Assembly: GCA_038373865.1 (NCBI GenBank)
Contig: JAXGGA010006595.1
Coordinates: 1 to 64,000, forward strand
DNA: 64,000 bases
Direction of reading: 5' to 3'
DNA from: Uloborus plumipes
Lineage: Eukaryota; Arthropoda; Arachnida; Araneae; Uloboridae
Part shown: in pieces, positions 46,310 through 57,623 of the stretch
How positions within the stretch are numbered: the stretch's first letter is position 1
Layout: every line of letters starts with the position of its first letter
Made by a program: the position numbers and the translations under genes
Notes under the pieces: generated by a model
Told to the model about the DNA's origin: nothing
Database searches by the model: none
What the model saw: the letters and a program-made list of their open reading frames with translations, nothing else

Positions 46310-48035
46310 CACTGCAAAAATGAACTGTTGTTTTTACGGTATAATTCTGTCAGCCAAGGTTCCAATTTAAAACTGTAAAATGCACAGTAATAAACTGTAA
46401 AACTAGCAATTTTACAGTTTATTGCAGTAAAATTTAGGTGTATTATACTGTGAAAACAACAGTATAATACTGGCAGCAGAGGTTCCAGTTCAAAACTGTA
46501 AAATGAACGGTAATAAACTATAAATAATAAAATACTATAATAAAACTATAATAAAGCGGTTTTTTCGTTTATTACTGAAAAAATTAGCAATTTCACAGTT
46601 TAGTACCGTAAAATGGGGTGTATAGGAACAGCGGGGTCAATCGGAACAAAACTTCTCGACCTTGCAAGGAAATTCTTCGTAAATATACTATTGGGTATTT
46701 TTCGCCATTAATTTTTTTTAGAAAGGTAAGATCATAGGAAGTAGGAAAAAATTACTTTTGTCAATCTGGCAACGCTACTGGCTTCTAAAGAGGGCTGCAC
46801 GTTGAATGCTAGAAAACATCACATTTTCATAGACTGCAAAACTTCATATGCAAGAACAAACCTTCTTATATTTAAAAACTATGAGTGGTATGTTTCAATT
46901 ATACATGTATCTGAACAACAGAATACCACATTAGAATTTACATTTTTTATAAATTGTGTCATAAAAGTGAAGAATACTGAAAAATGCCATAGGAAAAAAA
47001 TTTGCGGGGTGAATCGGAACACTTAGTTCTGTTGTTCCAATTCAAACTTATTTGAAGGAAACTGTTTGAAAACTCAAGATTCTAACCCTAATTCTTCTAA
47101 TCAAGACAAGGACAAGGATTTATTACTGTTTATCCCTTCTCGTGAGCAACTAGATCTTAGAATGACAAAAGTTGCAGATTTCAAAAGATTTTTTCTCCAG
47201 GAGACTTCTTTTTGCTTAAAATAAAAAGGGGAAAGTCACATAGACTTTATGTAGTAAACGTCCAGCACACAGACAGTGATGAATAAGCAAAAAAATTTTT
47301 CAGGACAATCCCCGAAACCCAGAAATTTCAAAAAACTAAAGAAAAGGTAGAGTTCATCCCAGGAGATGTTATGAAAAAACTTAAGCAAAGTCACAATTGC
47401 TAGTTTTAAGGACAAGTACATATTTGTGGACGACATGAGTGACTTCCATTCATGTTAAATCTTCGTATTTCAATTCAAAAGTATTTCTTAAAATTACTTT
47501 TCATTTTTCATAAGTTCAAAATTATTTTGAATTTTCACAAATTATAAACGTTTACTGGTACTGAAATTATACATTTATTTGACAGTAATTATCTGTTCTT
47601 ATTCTCCCCCATCAATATTACTCATGTTTGTGAGACCTATTACAGATTAAATTGAAAAAAATAAAAATTTTAACAAGTGTTCCGATTGACCCCTATCAGC
47701 GGGGTGATTCGGAACACCCATAATTTGCTATATGTTTTAATAGTAATTGTTCAAAATCTTTTGTCTTTGCTTGGAATATCAAAAGTAAAGCAAGACCGAA
47801 GTTTTTATCCAAAAAATAAAATTAAAAAAAATCTTTTAACTGCTTTTTTTACAATCAAAGCTGAAAAGTGTTCCGATTAACCCCATTTTTCGGTACTGTT
47901 AAAGTAGCAATTTTACTTTTGTTGCTGCAAAATTAGCAGTTTTACTTTTGTTACTGTAAACTCAGCAATTTTTACAGTTTATTGCTTCAAAATTAGCTGT
48001 ATTATACTGTAAAAACAACATTCATTTTTACAGTG
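46310..48035. mobile_element. MITE family A, copy 4, split by a nested insertion
   Basis: Starts CACTGCAAAAATGAACTGTT and ends ...TTCATTTTTACAGTG. Element sequence runs 46310-46605, is interrupted by the TA-flanked element at 46606-47893, and resumes to 48035. Removing the insert and one TA leaves about 436 bp, matching the 435-bp copy 3. The interrupted junction (TTTAGTA / TACTGTTAAAG) corresponds to TTTAGTACTGTGAAG inside copy 1, so the original sequence at the insertion point is known. Confidence 0.88.
46606..47893. mobile_element. TA-target element family B, copy 1 (CCGTAAAATGGGG termini)
   Basis: The left end CCGTAAAATGGGGTGTATAG and right end (AACCCCATTTTTCGG) are inverted repeats, flanked by TA at 46604-46605 and 47894-47895. 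Insertion inside a known MITE proves the TA duplication. TCAATCGGAAC and its complement GTTCCGATT recur near the left end, at the right end, and as an internal inverted pair near 47681-47725 (GTTCCGATTGACCCC ... GGGGTGATTCGGAAC). No transposase frame. A second, inverted copy is at 54879-56296. TA targeting suggests the Tc1/mariner group; family otherwise unassigned. Confidence 0.87.
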
Positions 48036-48530
48036 GCATTCCGGTACTGAATAATTTACGTAATCTAGCGTTTCTCCACAATTTTAAATTGAGAAAAAAA
48101 AATACTAGCGTAGTAATTTTTGTTTTTGGGTTTTATTTCAAAAATAAATAATACCCTAACTTTTCTATACATTAAACGATGATCTGTAAATAGAATTATC
48201 TGCAGTTTTTTCGTATAGTTGCAGAATTTTTAGCTGCAAATTTAGCCGGCATTAAGAATAAAAAAAAAAAATTCATGATCTTGATATTACTTTCCAATGC
48301 CAATTTCAGAACTAAACTTTTATAAGTCATTAATCATTCAAATTTAGTTATGTTCTTAGTTGACTTGAAAACCAACTCAACCAATTCAAATAAATTAATA
48401 AATAAAAAATCACATACGCAACAAAATAAAATAATGAAAAATAAATAAATAAAAAAAATACAAAATTAGTATTTGAAAATAACTAACTGAAATCTTTTCG
48501 CATATTACTTGAAAATACAAAATAGAAATA
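48036..48530. other. Non-coding AT-rich DNA
   Basis: No gene seen. Confidence 0.5.
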
Positions 48531-50545
48531 CTATTATTTCGGCCTAACCTACTTAATTTTTTTTCTCAATACTTAAAAAGTATCGAACTTAAAACATTTC
48601 TCTCAGTAATTAAGAAAACCAACTGAATATTAATTTCTTCTTAGTACTTAATGATACCGATGATATTTAAGAACTTTTCCTCAGTATTTAACGGATACCA
48701 ACAGTAAAGACTAAAGATATTTCCCCAAAAAAAAATCGGCTCTCATCAGTATCTCATTGGTGTAAACAAGAGGACTGCTTTGCCATTCTAAAAGAAATTT
48801 TAAATAAAAATCGATAAATAAAATAAACACCTCTCAGTCTCTGAAAAAAAGTAACAATTCCAAATCTTTAACTGGTTCCCAGACTCTCATATCACACATT
48901 CATCACCCTGGTTTAGAACAGATGCCGAATCGTCGCCTTCTACTCTCATTACTTAGAATTAATTAATTAGAAATATTTTCATTGCTTAGACATAACCATT
49001 CTTTTCTCAATATTTAAAAAAATATCCAATTCAAAAAGATTCGCTCAAAATTAAGATAAGTTACTGAAAATTAATTTTTTCTTAGTACTTAACCATCTGT
49101 ACCAACAGAAAAAATGTCGATGATGTCAAAAGCCTTTCCCCATTGCTTAAAGATTATAGACACTAAAGACTATAGATACTTCTCGGGAAAATATAGATCT
49201 CTTATCATCATCTTGTGGGTGTAAACAAGAGGACTTTTTAGCTGAAGGGTTTAAAAAAGCCTTCAATAAAAAATAGCTAAATAAACGAGACACCTTTCAG
49301 CCATTGGAAAAAAAGTAACAGTTCCATGACTTCAACTGACTCCTTGGCTCTCTCATATCCCTCATTCATCACCCTGCTCTAGAAGAGATCTAGAACTGTC
49401 GCATCCTGCTCCGCCACGGAAGCTTTCTCAAGTATTCTTTTTCACCTCCCGAAAGCAAAGCAGAAGCAGCAGGTTTCCTTTTCAAAACCCACACCGAGGG
49501 CAGTGTTAAAAGAGTTGGCTGTTGTGGGCTCTTTTGATAACAAACCATTAAGATAATCAACGGAAAATTCATTCTTTCTTAGTACTTGTCCAACTGGGGA
49601 AAAAAATCTAAAAAAAGAAGTAAAGATACCAATACTTTTAAAAAACTGTCTCCAGTACCTAACGGATACCAACAGTAAAGACAAAATATTTTTTCAGGAA
49701 GAAAACCGACCTATAATCAACACCTCGTAGGTGTAAACAAGAGAACTTTTTTGCTAGTATAATAGATACCTTTAAGGAAAAATAAATAAACAAAATAAGC
49801 ACCTCACCGCCTCTGAAAATAAAGAAGCAACAATTCCACGCATTCAATTGGTTCCCTGGCTCTCATATCACTCATTCATCACCCTGCCCTCAAAGAGATC
49901 CAGAACCGTCGCATCCTGCTCTCATTACTTAAAAACGATTAAGTAGAAATATCATTCTCATCATGCCGACATCAGCTTATTTTTTCTCTCAATATTTTAA
50001 ATACATCCAAATCAAAAAGTTTCACTCAAAAGTTAGGATAACCAACTGAAAATTAATTCCTTCTTAGCACTTAACCAACTGTATCATCTGAAAAAAAAAA
50101 CAGCTGGTGATTTCAAAAGCTTTTTCCTAGCAATTAAAGATTATCGACACTAAAGACTACAGATATTTCCTGGAAAAAAAATTGACCTCTTATCGTCATC
50201 TCGTAGGTGTAAACAAGAGGACTTTTTTGCTGAAGAGTCTAAAAGAAGCCTTTAATAAAAAAAAAACAAACAGATAAAATAAACACCTCTCCGCCTCTGA
50301 AAAAAAAAGTAACAATTCCACGACTTCAACTGGTTCCTTGGCTCTCATATCACCCATTCATCACCCTGCTCTCGAAGAGATCCAGAACCGTCGCATCCTG
50401 CTCCGTCACGGAAGCTTTCTCGGGTCTTATTTTTCGCCTCCCGAAAGCAGCAGGTTTCCTTTTCAAAACCCACACCGCGGGCAGTGTTAAAAGAGTTGGC
50501 TGCTGCTGGCTCTTTTGGTAGGTCTTCGAGAGAACCATGGATCTC
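48531..50545. repeat. Higher-order tandem array: ~460-510-bp units in an A-B-A-B order
   Basis: TGTAAACAAGAG(G/A)AC recurs at about 48761, 49220, 49732 and 50208, each embedded in the same ordered set of motifs (TTCTTAGTACTTA, TAACAATTCCA, TTCATCACCCTG, then a CGTCGC or TGTCGC motif). Units 2 and 4 carry an extra GC-richer segment (about 49415-49530 and 50400-50520) absent from units 1 and 3. Unit 1 to 3 is ~971 bp and unit 2 to 4 is ~988 bp, so a ~980-bp dimer was duplicated. Similarity between units is moderate and indels are many. It is not flanked by inverted repeats or LTR-like ends that I can see. Confidence 0.82.
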
Positions 50546-50649
50546 CTGTACTCCATCACTCCACTTCTGATTGAAGAGTTTTCCAAGGTCGATGCCCTGC
50601 CCCTCCCCCCAACGAGAAGTCCTAGCCTCCCCCTTTTAAACTCTCGCAC
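50350..50649 (-). other. Coding-like open frame in array unit 4 (99 codons)
   Basis: A minus-strand frame contains TLLTLPAVWVLKRKPAA and ends EQDATVLDLFESRVMNG. The related unit 2 frame (49390-49572) shares TLLTLP(S/A)VWVLKRKPAA in the same frame, with a three-codon insertion after it, then shifts frame. Shared sequence is expected from duplication, so conservation alone does not prove coding. No domain recognised. It could be a duplicated terminal exon, a transposon relic or chance. I do not call a gene. Confidence 0.3.
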
Positions 50650-51586
50650 GCACGAGGTGATAAATTGTGTTATTATTTCCGTTACTTAAGATTTGTAACA
50701 CTTCTACCCAAAAAGATTTTTTGCTCCACATGGGATTGGTCTAACATAGTCTTTAATCCTAAGATGTTCCCAATTAAAGCAAATGCTTAGATACAATCAT
50801 ATTTTTTTCAGCTGTTTGCCTTGCTTCGTTAGATTCATGAGAGTTTTGTGTTCAGTAGGTCTTGCGGAGAAAAAAACTTTGCGGCTACAAATTTCGTTAC
50901 TTCTTAATTACTTGATAGCTGATATAATTAGCTTTTTTTTTTGCTCGTCACAAAAAACTTATTAGGCTATAATATAAACATCTATAACAGATGCTTATCT
51001 TATAATATTTTTTACTAGCTTTTATTTAATTTGGTATAGATGACATGTACTTTTCTTTCAAAACAATTTTAATGCCATATTAGGGAAAAAATCACTAAGA
51101 GCATTGAGATTTTCAAGAGTCGTTATTTCGTAATACTATACCATAGGTTGCGACACCGCATCGAGTAGAAAAATTCTGTGTTTATGGTTTTTTGTTTTGG
51201 ATCATTTAGTTAGCTTAATGTTAATTCATGAAATGCGCCTCCTTTCTTCCGGAATTTAGGATAGCTATCGTCGCATTTAATTTTCTTATTAATATTCAGG
51301 TATTATTTTTTCAATATTTTTTTCATAATTCAGGTATTAATATTTAAAATTATACTCGTATGTATGATTGAAATTCTATCGACTGTGCCCATGTAAAAGC
51401 AAGTCAAATAACAATATTAAAATGTATGGGTGCTGTAAAAATGCAATCGATATTTAAGAATAGCAATATTTCAATATTTTACATTTTAAAATCAATAAAT
51501 TAATATTTATAATCAGCAGTTTAGTCTTGATAAAATAATTTTTAAAAATCAAGATGGAAAAATTGCTTTCTACAGTTGAAAACATG
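50650..51586. other. Non-coding AT-rich DNA
   Basis: No gene seen. Confidence 0.5.
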
Positions 51587-51587
51587 A

Positions 51588-51636
51588 AAGGAAGCCAATT
51601 TTTAGAAAACGAGATTTTCTAAAAATCGGCTTCCTT
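51588..51636. repeat. Compact hairpin: 22-bp arms, 5-nt loop
   Basis: AAGGAAGCCAATTTTTAGAA... pairs with ...CTAAAAATCGGCTTCCTT with one mismatch in 22 positions; loop CGAGA. The stem is shorter than a typical animal pre-miRNA and the loop is small, so a tiny MITE or chance palindrome is at least as likely as a small-RNA gene. Confidence 0.8.
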
Positions 51637-54600
51637 AACTTTCTCTACAATTTTTTTTGTCTGTACACGACTGAAAGGATGCCGACATTTTTTTTGCATT
51701 AACAAAAGCAGTTTTTAGCATTAGACTCAAATGGGAATGTTTTATTGTACTCTCGTCTCCCCTGCATAAAGGCAGCGTTTTCTCAAACTATGGATCATAA
51801 ACCACTCTTAGTTCGCCAGTCTAGTTCTCGTCTGTCTAGACACTCTTGTGATGCATATTTAGTTTTTTCATTCGACAATTATTTGGAACTTTGGTCTCCA
51901 TACTCTTATGACACTTTCATATGTGACTTTAGAATCAAAAATAAGAAAAATTTGGCAAAAAAAATAACGAGACTTAAATTTTAGAAGTAAGAAGTACTTG
52001 ATAATATATTTTCCTTTTAGAAGTTCATTTTGGTCAGTAAAACGTAAAGATCATGTATTATTCCTTGGAATGATGCACCACAGAGACTTTCAAATAAAGG
52101 AGAAACACATAGCACATAAGAAATATGCTTTTTATTAAATGCATTTTAATATCTAGTCAAATATTTGTAAAAATAATAAATAAATAAATAATAGTAAGAA
52201 TACCCTTTTACATATAATAGATCACTATAGATTGGGTTTCTAAAATGTGCTTCGTCATGTTTGAAACTTTGGAAACCCTTGTACTAATAAATTTCGTCTT
52301 TTTATGAACGATTTTCTCAATGTAGCACTTTTAGAATTTAACCTTTAAAAACTTACTTGTGTTTTACAATATTAAGGAATTATTTTTAAGCAAAATTTAT
52401 TTATGCAAAATTTAGTTATGTGTAAAACTTCCTTTTTTTCCTACCTTAATTATTTACAGATGTATATATAAACAAAGCAAACAATCATGTAAAATTTCAT
52501 ACTGGTAAGCTGATTGTTTCTGACATAGTTAACATCAAAGTGCTCTCGTCGAAATGAAAATATTTGTAGAATGTGAGTACCGAATATTGATTCACAATGA
52601 TCTGAAACAAAAATAACTTCAATATATTAAATTAAAAGGAGAATGAGTACATTTTGTACATTTTGAGTACATTTACGCAGGAATATTTTCATAGCGCACT
52701 TAAGCATACATTACTCTTGTGAATTTTTATTGGAAGATAATCCCTGATTGTGTGTAAGCATTGGTTATTAGGACATTTAAAAGATAGATTGAATGTAAAA
52801 TAAATTTTAATTCCTTCTGTCTTATAATTAAAATAGACGCTAAAATCGCGTATATGGCAAAGCTAAGCTTAAAGCTGAAAATGTTCGATGTTGGCAATGT
52901 TAGAAAATACTTATAAACGCATGAAGATTGTTTCTGATTTTCATGTAATTGTGAATTTAAAGTAATCTTTCTTACTTTTTAAAACTAAACAATCCAATAT
53001 AGTACGTTTGCCAGTAAATTCATCAGCAAATTAGTTGAAAATGATTTTTTTTGGCACAATTGTGATACTTATTTAAATGCAAGTGTAGTTCAAACTTCAT
53101 CTAAAAAACACATATGATATTTAAGGGATACTGTGAATGCACTGAAACATATTTGTAATGTTTGTATTTAATATTTTTACTTTAAATATTACTCTATTAT
53201 AAAAAATTGAACACAGTTATCTAAGTTATTCTTGAAACATCTAAATAAGAATTAATGAAACAGGGAGACATCTGGAAAAGTTTTTTTTTTTTTTTGATCA
53301 GTTCATCAACATTAGATTAAAAGTAAATTTCATGATGTCTTGATGTGTACGCGCCATTTTTTTCTAAATTCGGAAGTACAATAACGGCCACAACAAAATA
53401 ACGTTAAGAGGACAAAAAACCCTCAAACTTATAATGAGCGGAAGAGAAAATAGGAAGTTTGTAGTCAAATCATGTAACTTCGTGGTGATATATTTGTGTA
53501 TTTAAGGAGAGGTCAAAAGCTAAGTCAAAACAGAACCTTGACGACTTAATGGAACAAAATGAAGATACCATAGCATGTAGCCAAGAACCATGCTATTTAT
53601 TTTCCTTGTAGCGAGGAAAGATATTTAATTAGTACAACTTACATATCGAAGAGGAGTTTTAATCTTAATTTGTGGAACTATTGTTTATTCAACTCGAAAC
53701 ATTGTTATGCGCTAGAGCTCTTCTATGTTACTACAAAGTATTGTTATCTTGAACAGGTAGTGTGTGCAATAGAAAGTTGAAACTCTCTCGTCTTTGTTAC
53801 ACCCTGTGGCTAAGGCCTCTGCTGCACAAGAGACACTGCTGACCTTTCGGAAAACACTGTTTGTATTTTTGTCACATAACATGCAGCTAATAACTGGGGT
53901 CGAATGGGACAGTTTAGTTTATGACTCTAGTCAGATATTTTCGTATAATAAGGGGGGGGGGGAGGTGACTGCAGTACTTTTCAAAGACATCGGATACATT
54001 TTCTGGTAAAATATTACTCTAACAGTCTTTTAGCAGATGTTAAGACTGTGATATGACTTGAACAGCACTAAGTCTACTTTATCGCTAAAATAAATTCCTG
54101 AATGTTATGTAAATGTAAGAATAATGTTTGAGATATAGAGCGTATGCTAATCATACGAAGATTTAGTTCAGTTGGTAGTAGAGAACATTAGTTCAAGGCC
54201 GTATGCACTTAAAAAAAACGATGACTGATACAAATATATTATAAATGCCTCTAAATTTCAAGTGCGAGAACAAATTAAACATATAAACTTATGTTGGGTA
54301 GGCTATTTAGCAGTAAGCGTATGTGATGTATAAACAATGGATGAACCCCTGCTGTTTTAGGTTGTATCTTCATATTATTGACCCTCCAAGACAACCTTAG
54401 GTGTTGTTTTTTTATTTACTATTTTCGTCTTATATCATGCACAACTGTATCGGAAATAAATTACGAAGGTTCTTAAACCTCTTAATGAAAATAATATATC
54501 TTTTAGGTCTTTTTGAATTAATTCATTTGGGTAATTTCTATGAGGTCTGTCATTCTTTCAGAGACCAGTTTCCTTTTCCCCTAGCAATTGGGTACAACAC

Positions 54601-54876
54601 GTGAAATAAATTCTGTCCATCATATATCATGTTCTGCTCAGAGCTATTTATTAAAGCTATGAAACTCATTTCGATAAAGCGTCCAAGATGTGCATTACAA
54701 TTTCTTAAAAGAATAATTTTCTAACAGGTAAAATTCCAAAGATTTTCAGCTATTGAATAATCCCAAACAAATTTATTTGCCCCCTCTAATAAAATCATTT
54801 CGAGCTGCTCAGGCAATATTTCGCTCAAAAATGGAAAGTTTTATCGGAAAAACAAACATCAAATCAGATTTTTAAG
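51637..54876. other. Non-coding AT-rich DNA
   Basis: No gene supported. A T-run lies at 53280-53295 and a G-run at 53952-53961. Frames at 51745-51984 and 53794-54009 have no recognisable domain. Confidence 0.5.
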
Positions 54877-54878
54877 TA

Positions 54879-56296
54879 CCGTGAAACGGGGTGAATCGGT
54901 ACACTTTTCAGCTTTGATTTTAAAAATAGTCAAAAAATTGTTTTTAAATTGATTTTTCGATTAAAAACTTCGATCTTGCTCTGCTTTTGATATTCTGAGC
55001 AAAAACAAAACATTTTAAACAGTTATTTATACACGTAGTGATTTAGAGGTGTTCCGATTTAGCCCAGTGGTCGGAAGTAGCGCGCTACAAGTAGCGAAAC
55101 TACTGTAGTAGCTACATTTTTTAGTAGTTTGTAGTGTAGCGTACTAATTAAAAAAAAAGTAGAGTAATGAGTAGCGCGATGCAAAAAAAATAGTAGTTTG
55201 TAGCGATTTCTGGAAACTACTTTTCAATTAAAAAAATAAATAAACAAATGAAAAAAAAATTAAAAAAAAAAAGAGAAAGAAAGAAAAAAAAAACAAGCTT
55301 TGATTGACTAACTGGTGCAAATCTTGACGAGTACAGCAGCAGACGCAATAAGAAATGAGAACTATAAAAATATGAGCTGATCTTACTGACGAAATGCATT
55401 CTATCTATTTGATGTCGTTGGTTTATTTGGCATTTTTCATGTTCCTAAATATAATCTGGCAAGAAAAAAAAATGAAGGTTGAATTCTTTCAATCTTTCAA
55501 CTTTTGAATCCATTCTTGAGGCGAATATTTGTAAAAATTGTAAAAAAAAATCTAAAAAGGACACATTTTAACACGAAAAAAAGGAAACAAAAAGGAAAAG
55601 TAACAAAAAAATTCATTGACAATTCCTAGTTCTATTCCATATTCAAATGAGTTAATTTATTAATGTAAACCACTTTTCGAATTTTTTCGGTCAATCCTCA
55701 AACGGTGTATGCTTTTTATTTATTTTTTAAAAAGTAGCGAAGTAGCGACTACAATTCAAAAGTAGCGAAGTAGCGACTACAATTCAAAAGTAGTTTGTAG
55801 TCGCTACATTAAAAAAAGTAGTTGTAGTTAACTACATTTATAACAAAGTAGTTGTAGTTGTAGTTCGCTACAAAACAAATGTAGTTTTTCCAACCACTGA
55901 TTAAGCCTGCTGATAGCGGTCAATCGGAACACATGTCAGTCATTTTTTTTTTTCAATTTAACCTGTAATGGGTCTCACAAATATTAGTAATATTTTTGGG
56001 GGATAATAAGAACAGATAATTACTGCCAAATAAAAGTTTATTTTCTATACCAGTAAATGTATGATTTGTGAAAATTAAAAAATAATTTTGACCTGATGAA
56101 AAATTAGAATTGATTTTAAGAAACTGCATTTGACTTGTAAAACAAAGATTTAATATAAATTGAAGTCACTCATAACGCCCTCAAAAATATTTTTGTTCTT
56201 AACCCATTAATGCCCCAAAATTTTTTTCCAAAGATATTTTGTATACTGGTTTTTGTTTCGAATCACCCCGCTGTTCCCATACACCCCATTTTACGG
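54879..56296. mobile_element. TA-target element family B, copy 2 (inverted relative to copy 1)
   Basis: The left end CCGTGAAACGGGGTGAATCG and right end (ACACCCCATTTTACGG) are the termini of the element at 46606, in reverse orientation. TA flanks are at 54877-54878 and 56297-56298. The AAGCTGAAAAGTGTTCCGAT segment of copy 1's right end appears complemented here near 54890, confirming orientation. An 835-bp element inserted at 55065-55899 leaves about 575 bp of family B sequence, so this copy is internally deleted relative to copy 1. Confidence 0.87.
55065..55899. mobile_element. hAT-like non-autonomous element nested in family B copy 2
   Basis: Termini CAGTGGTCGGAAGTAGCGCG and (TTTTTCCAACCACTG) are inverted; flanks ATTTAGCC (55057-55064) and ATTAAGCC (55900-55907) are an 8-bp duplication with one mismatch. 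CAGTGGT ends plus an 8-bp duplication identify hAT. Both subterminal regions are packed with GTAGC/GCTAC motifs, including a 29-bp tandem pair at about 55735-55795 (AAAAGTAGCGAAGTAGCGAC), the arrangement of transposase-binding repeats in hAT elements. The interior is A-rich with no transposase frame. Confidence 0.9.
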
Positions 56297-56298
56297 TA

Positions 56299-57192
56299 TA
56301 CTAGGTTTAAACTTAGCTCTCAGTGAAATTAATGAGTGAAGAAAGACAAACAATTGAAATTAATTTTTACACTTAACGGTTTTTTGTTATTATGTCAAAT
56401 ACTGTGAGAAGAGTATTTAGTGAAAAGGAGACTATTCTTTAAAGCTTGCGGCGAAACGTAACTGCTCAAAAGCATCAGTTTTCTACTCAGCATAAGATTT
56501 TTAACCGCTCTTATTAAGTTTCCCGAGAAAAGCTATTTGTGGACTTGGTAGCAATAGAAAGCAACTAACTAGTCTCAACAGAAAATAGCAAATATTTTTA
56601 AAACCAAGGTCTAACTATTTGAAGAACTTTAAGCTATTGTCGGGACAGCGTATTACTTCAATATTTATCCTGTCTAGAAAAGTTTTGAGTTTTCTCAGTT
56701 TCTGTCTCAAAATCAAACAGCTGTCTTTTTCGTCTGCAATTGCTTTCTTCAGAAAAGAAAAAAGGACAGTACGGAGGGATGACTAGCTTAAATTTTGGTA
56801 ATTTTCTTGCCCTTAAGGTCACTTTTACCGTTATTTTAAAGTACCTGCTTAAAGGTGTAATATATATATATATATATACGTTAACTAGTAATAGTTTTTA
56901 CGAATTAAAATAAAAGTTTAAACTTTTTAGTGTAGTAAGCCGCTGCATATAAAGCCTAGTATGGCATACATAATTTACAACACGTTTTACAAGATAATGC
57001 TAGATACTTGCTTGAAAAAATAGTTTATTCTCTCTCTCTTTTACGTTTATATTCAACTCATTGGATATTGTATTTTACTTTGCAATTAAAAGTAAAAACC
57101 TAAGTCCATTCTCACGTGTGTGACATTTTAAAGCATATATTTGCACTTTACTCCCAGAATTTTAAAATTTTACTGCTCGAATATAAGGGACC
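56299..57192. other. Non-coding AT-rich DNA
   Basis: No gene seen; a short (TA)n lies near 56861-56877. Confidence 0.5.
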
Positions 57193-57235
57193 ATTATAAA
57201 GATTCAACTTTCTAAAAAAGTTGAATCTTTATAAT
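57193..57235. repeat. Perfect 18-bp palindrome arms
   Basis: ATTATAAAGATTCAACTT and AAGTTGAATCTTTATAAT pair perfectly around a 7-nt spacer (TCTAAAA). A second small palindrome (ATTATTTTTCGTATGAAAAA...) follows at 57248-57271. Function unknown. Confidence 0.85.
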
Positions 57236-57447
57236 ATAGTCTAAAAATTATTTTTCGTATGAAAAATAATGGTTTGTACGTGTTGCCGGCAAGACCGCAC
57301 TGTCACAATCGCAAAATTCAATTTTGAATGCAAGATTATCTTAAAAGTCGGTAGTTGATACTATGATACATAATGGATTCCTATATATTTTAACATGCAA
57401 TAGTTAAATGCCAAAGTTTAAAATCCTTGGGATAAAGTACAAATATA

Positions 57448-57621
57448 CAGTCGAGTCCGCTTAATGGAGTAACCATTTTGCCACAAAAAAATACTCTAAT
57501 AAGAGGGATATTTTATTATCCGGGATCAAAATAATGCATTATATTGGTTTGGTACATTTAAAATATATTATATTAAGCGGCATATTCTTTTTACCGATAT
57601 TCTAATAAGCGGGCTCTATTG
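57448..57621. mobile_element. pogo/Tigger-like MITE, 174 bp
   Basis: The left end CAGTCGAGTCCGCTTAATGG and right end (CTAATAAGCGGGCTCTATTG) are inverted repeats (about 13 of 16 terminal matches), with TA at 57446-57447 and 57622-57623. The interior repeats CTAATAAG(A/C)GG-type motifs. It resembles the 41877 element at its outermost bases. Confidence 0.8.
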
Positions 57622-57623
57622 TA

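Noticed and set aside
48531..50545. Array considered as an LTR retrotransposon
   Set aside because: There are four units, not two, with no internal reverse transcriptase frame, no primer-binding site and no TG...CA ends that I could see.
54160..54215. tRNA-like TTAGTTCAGTTGGTAG and TAGTTCAAGGCC
   Set aside because: The two boxes are too close for a tRNA and no acceptor stem is visible; at best a deleted SINE fragment.
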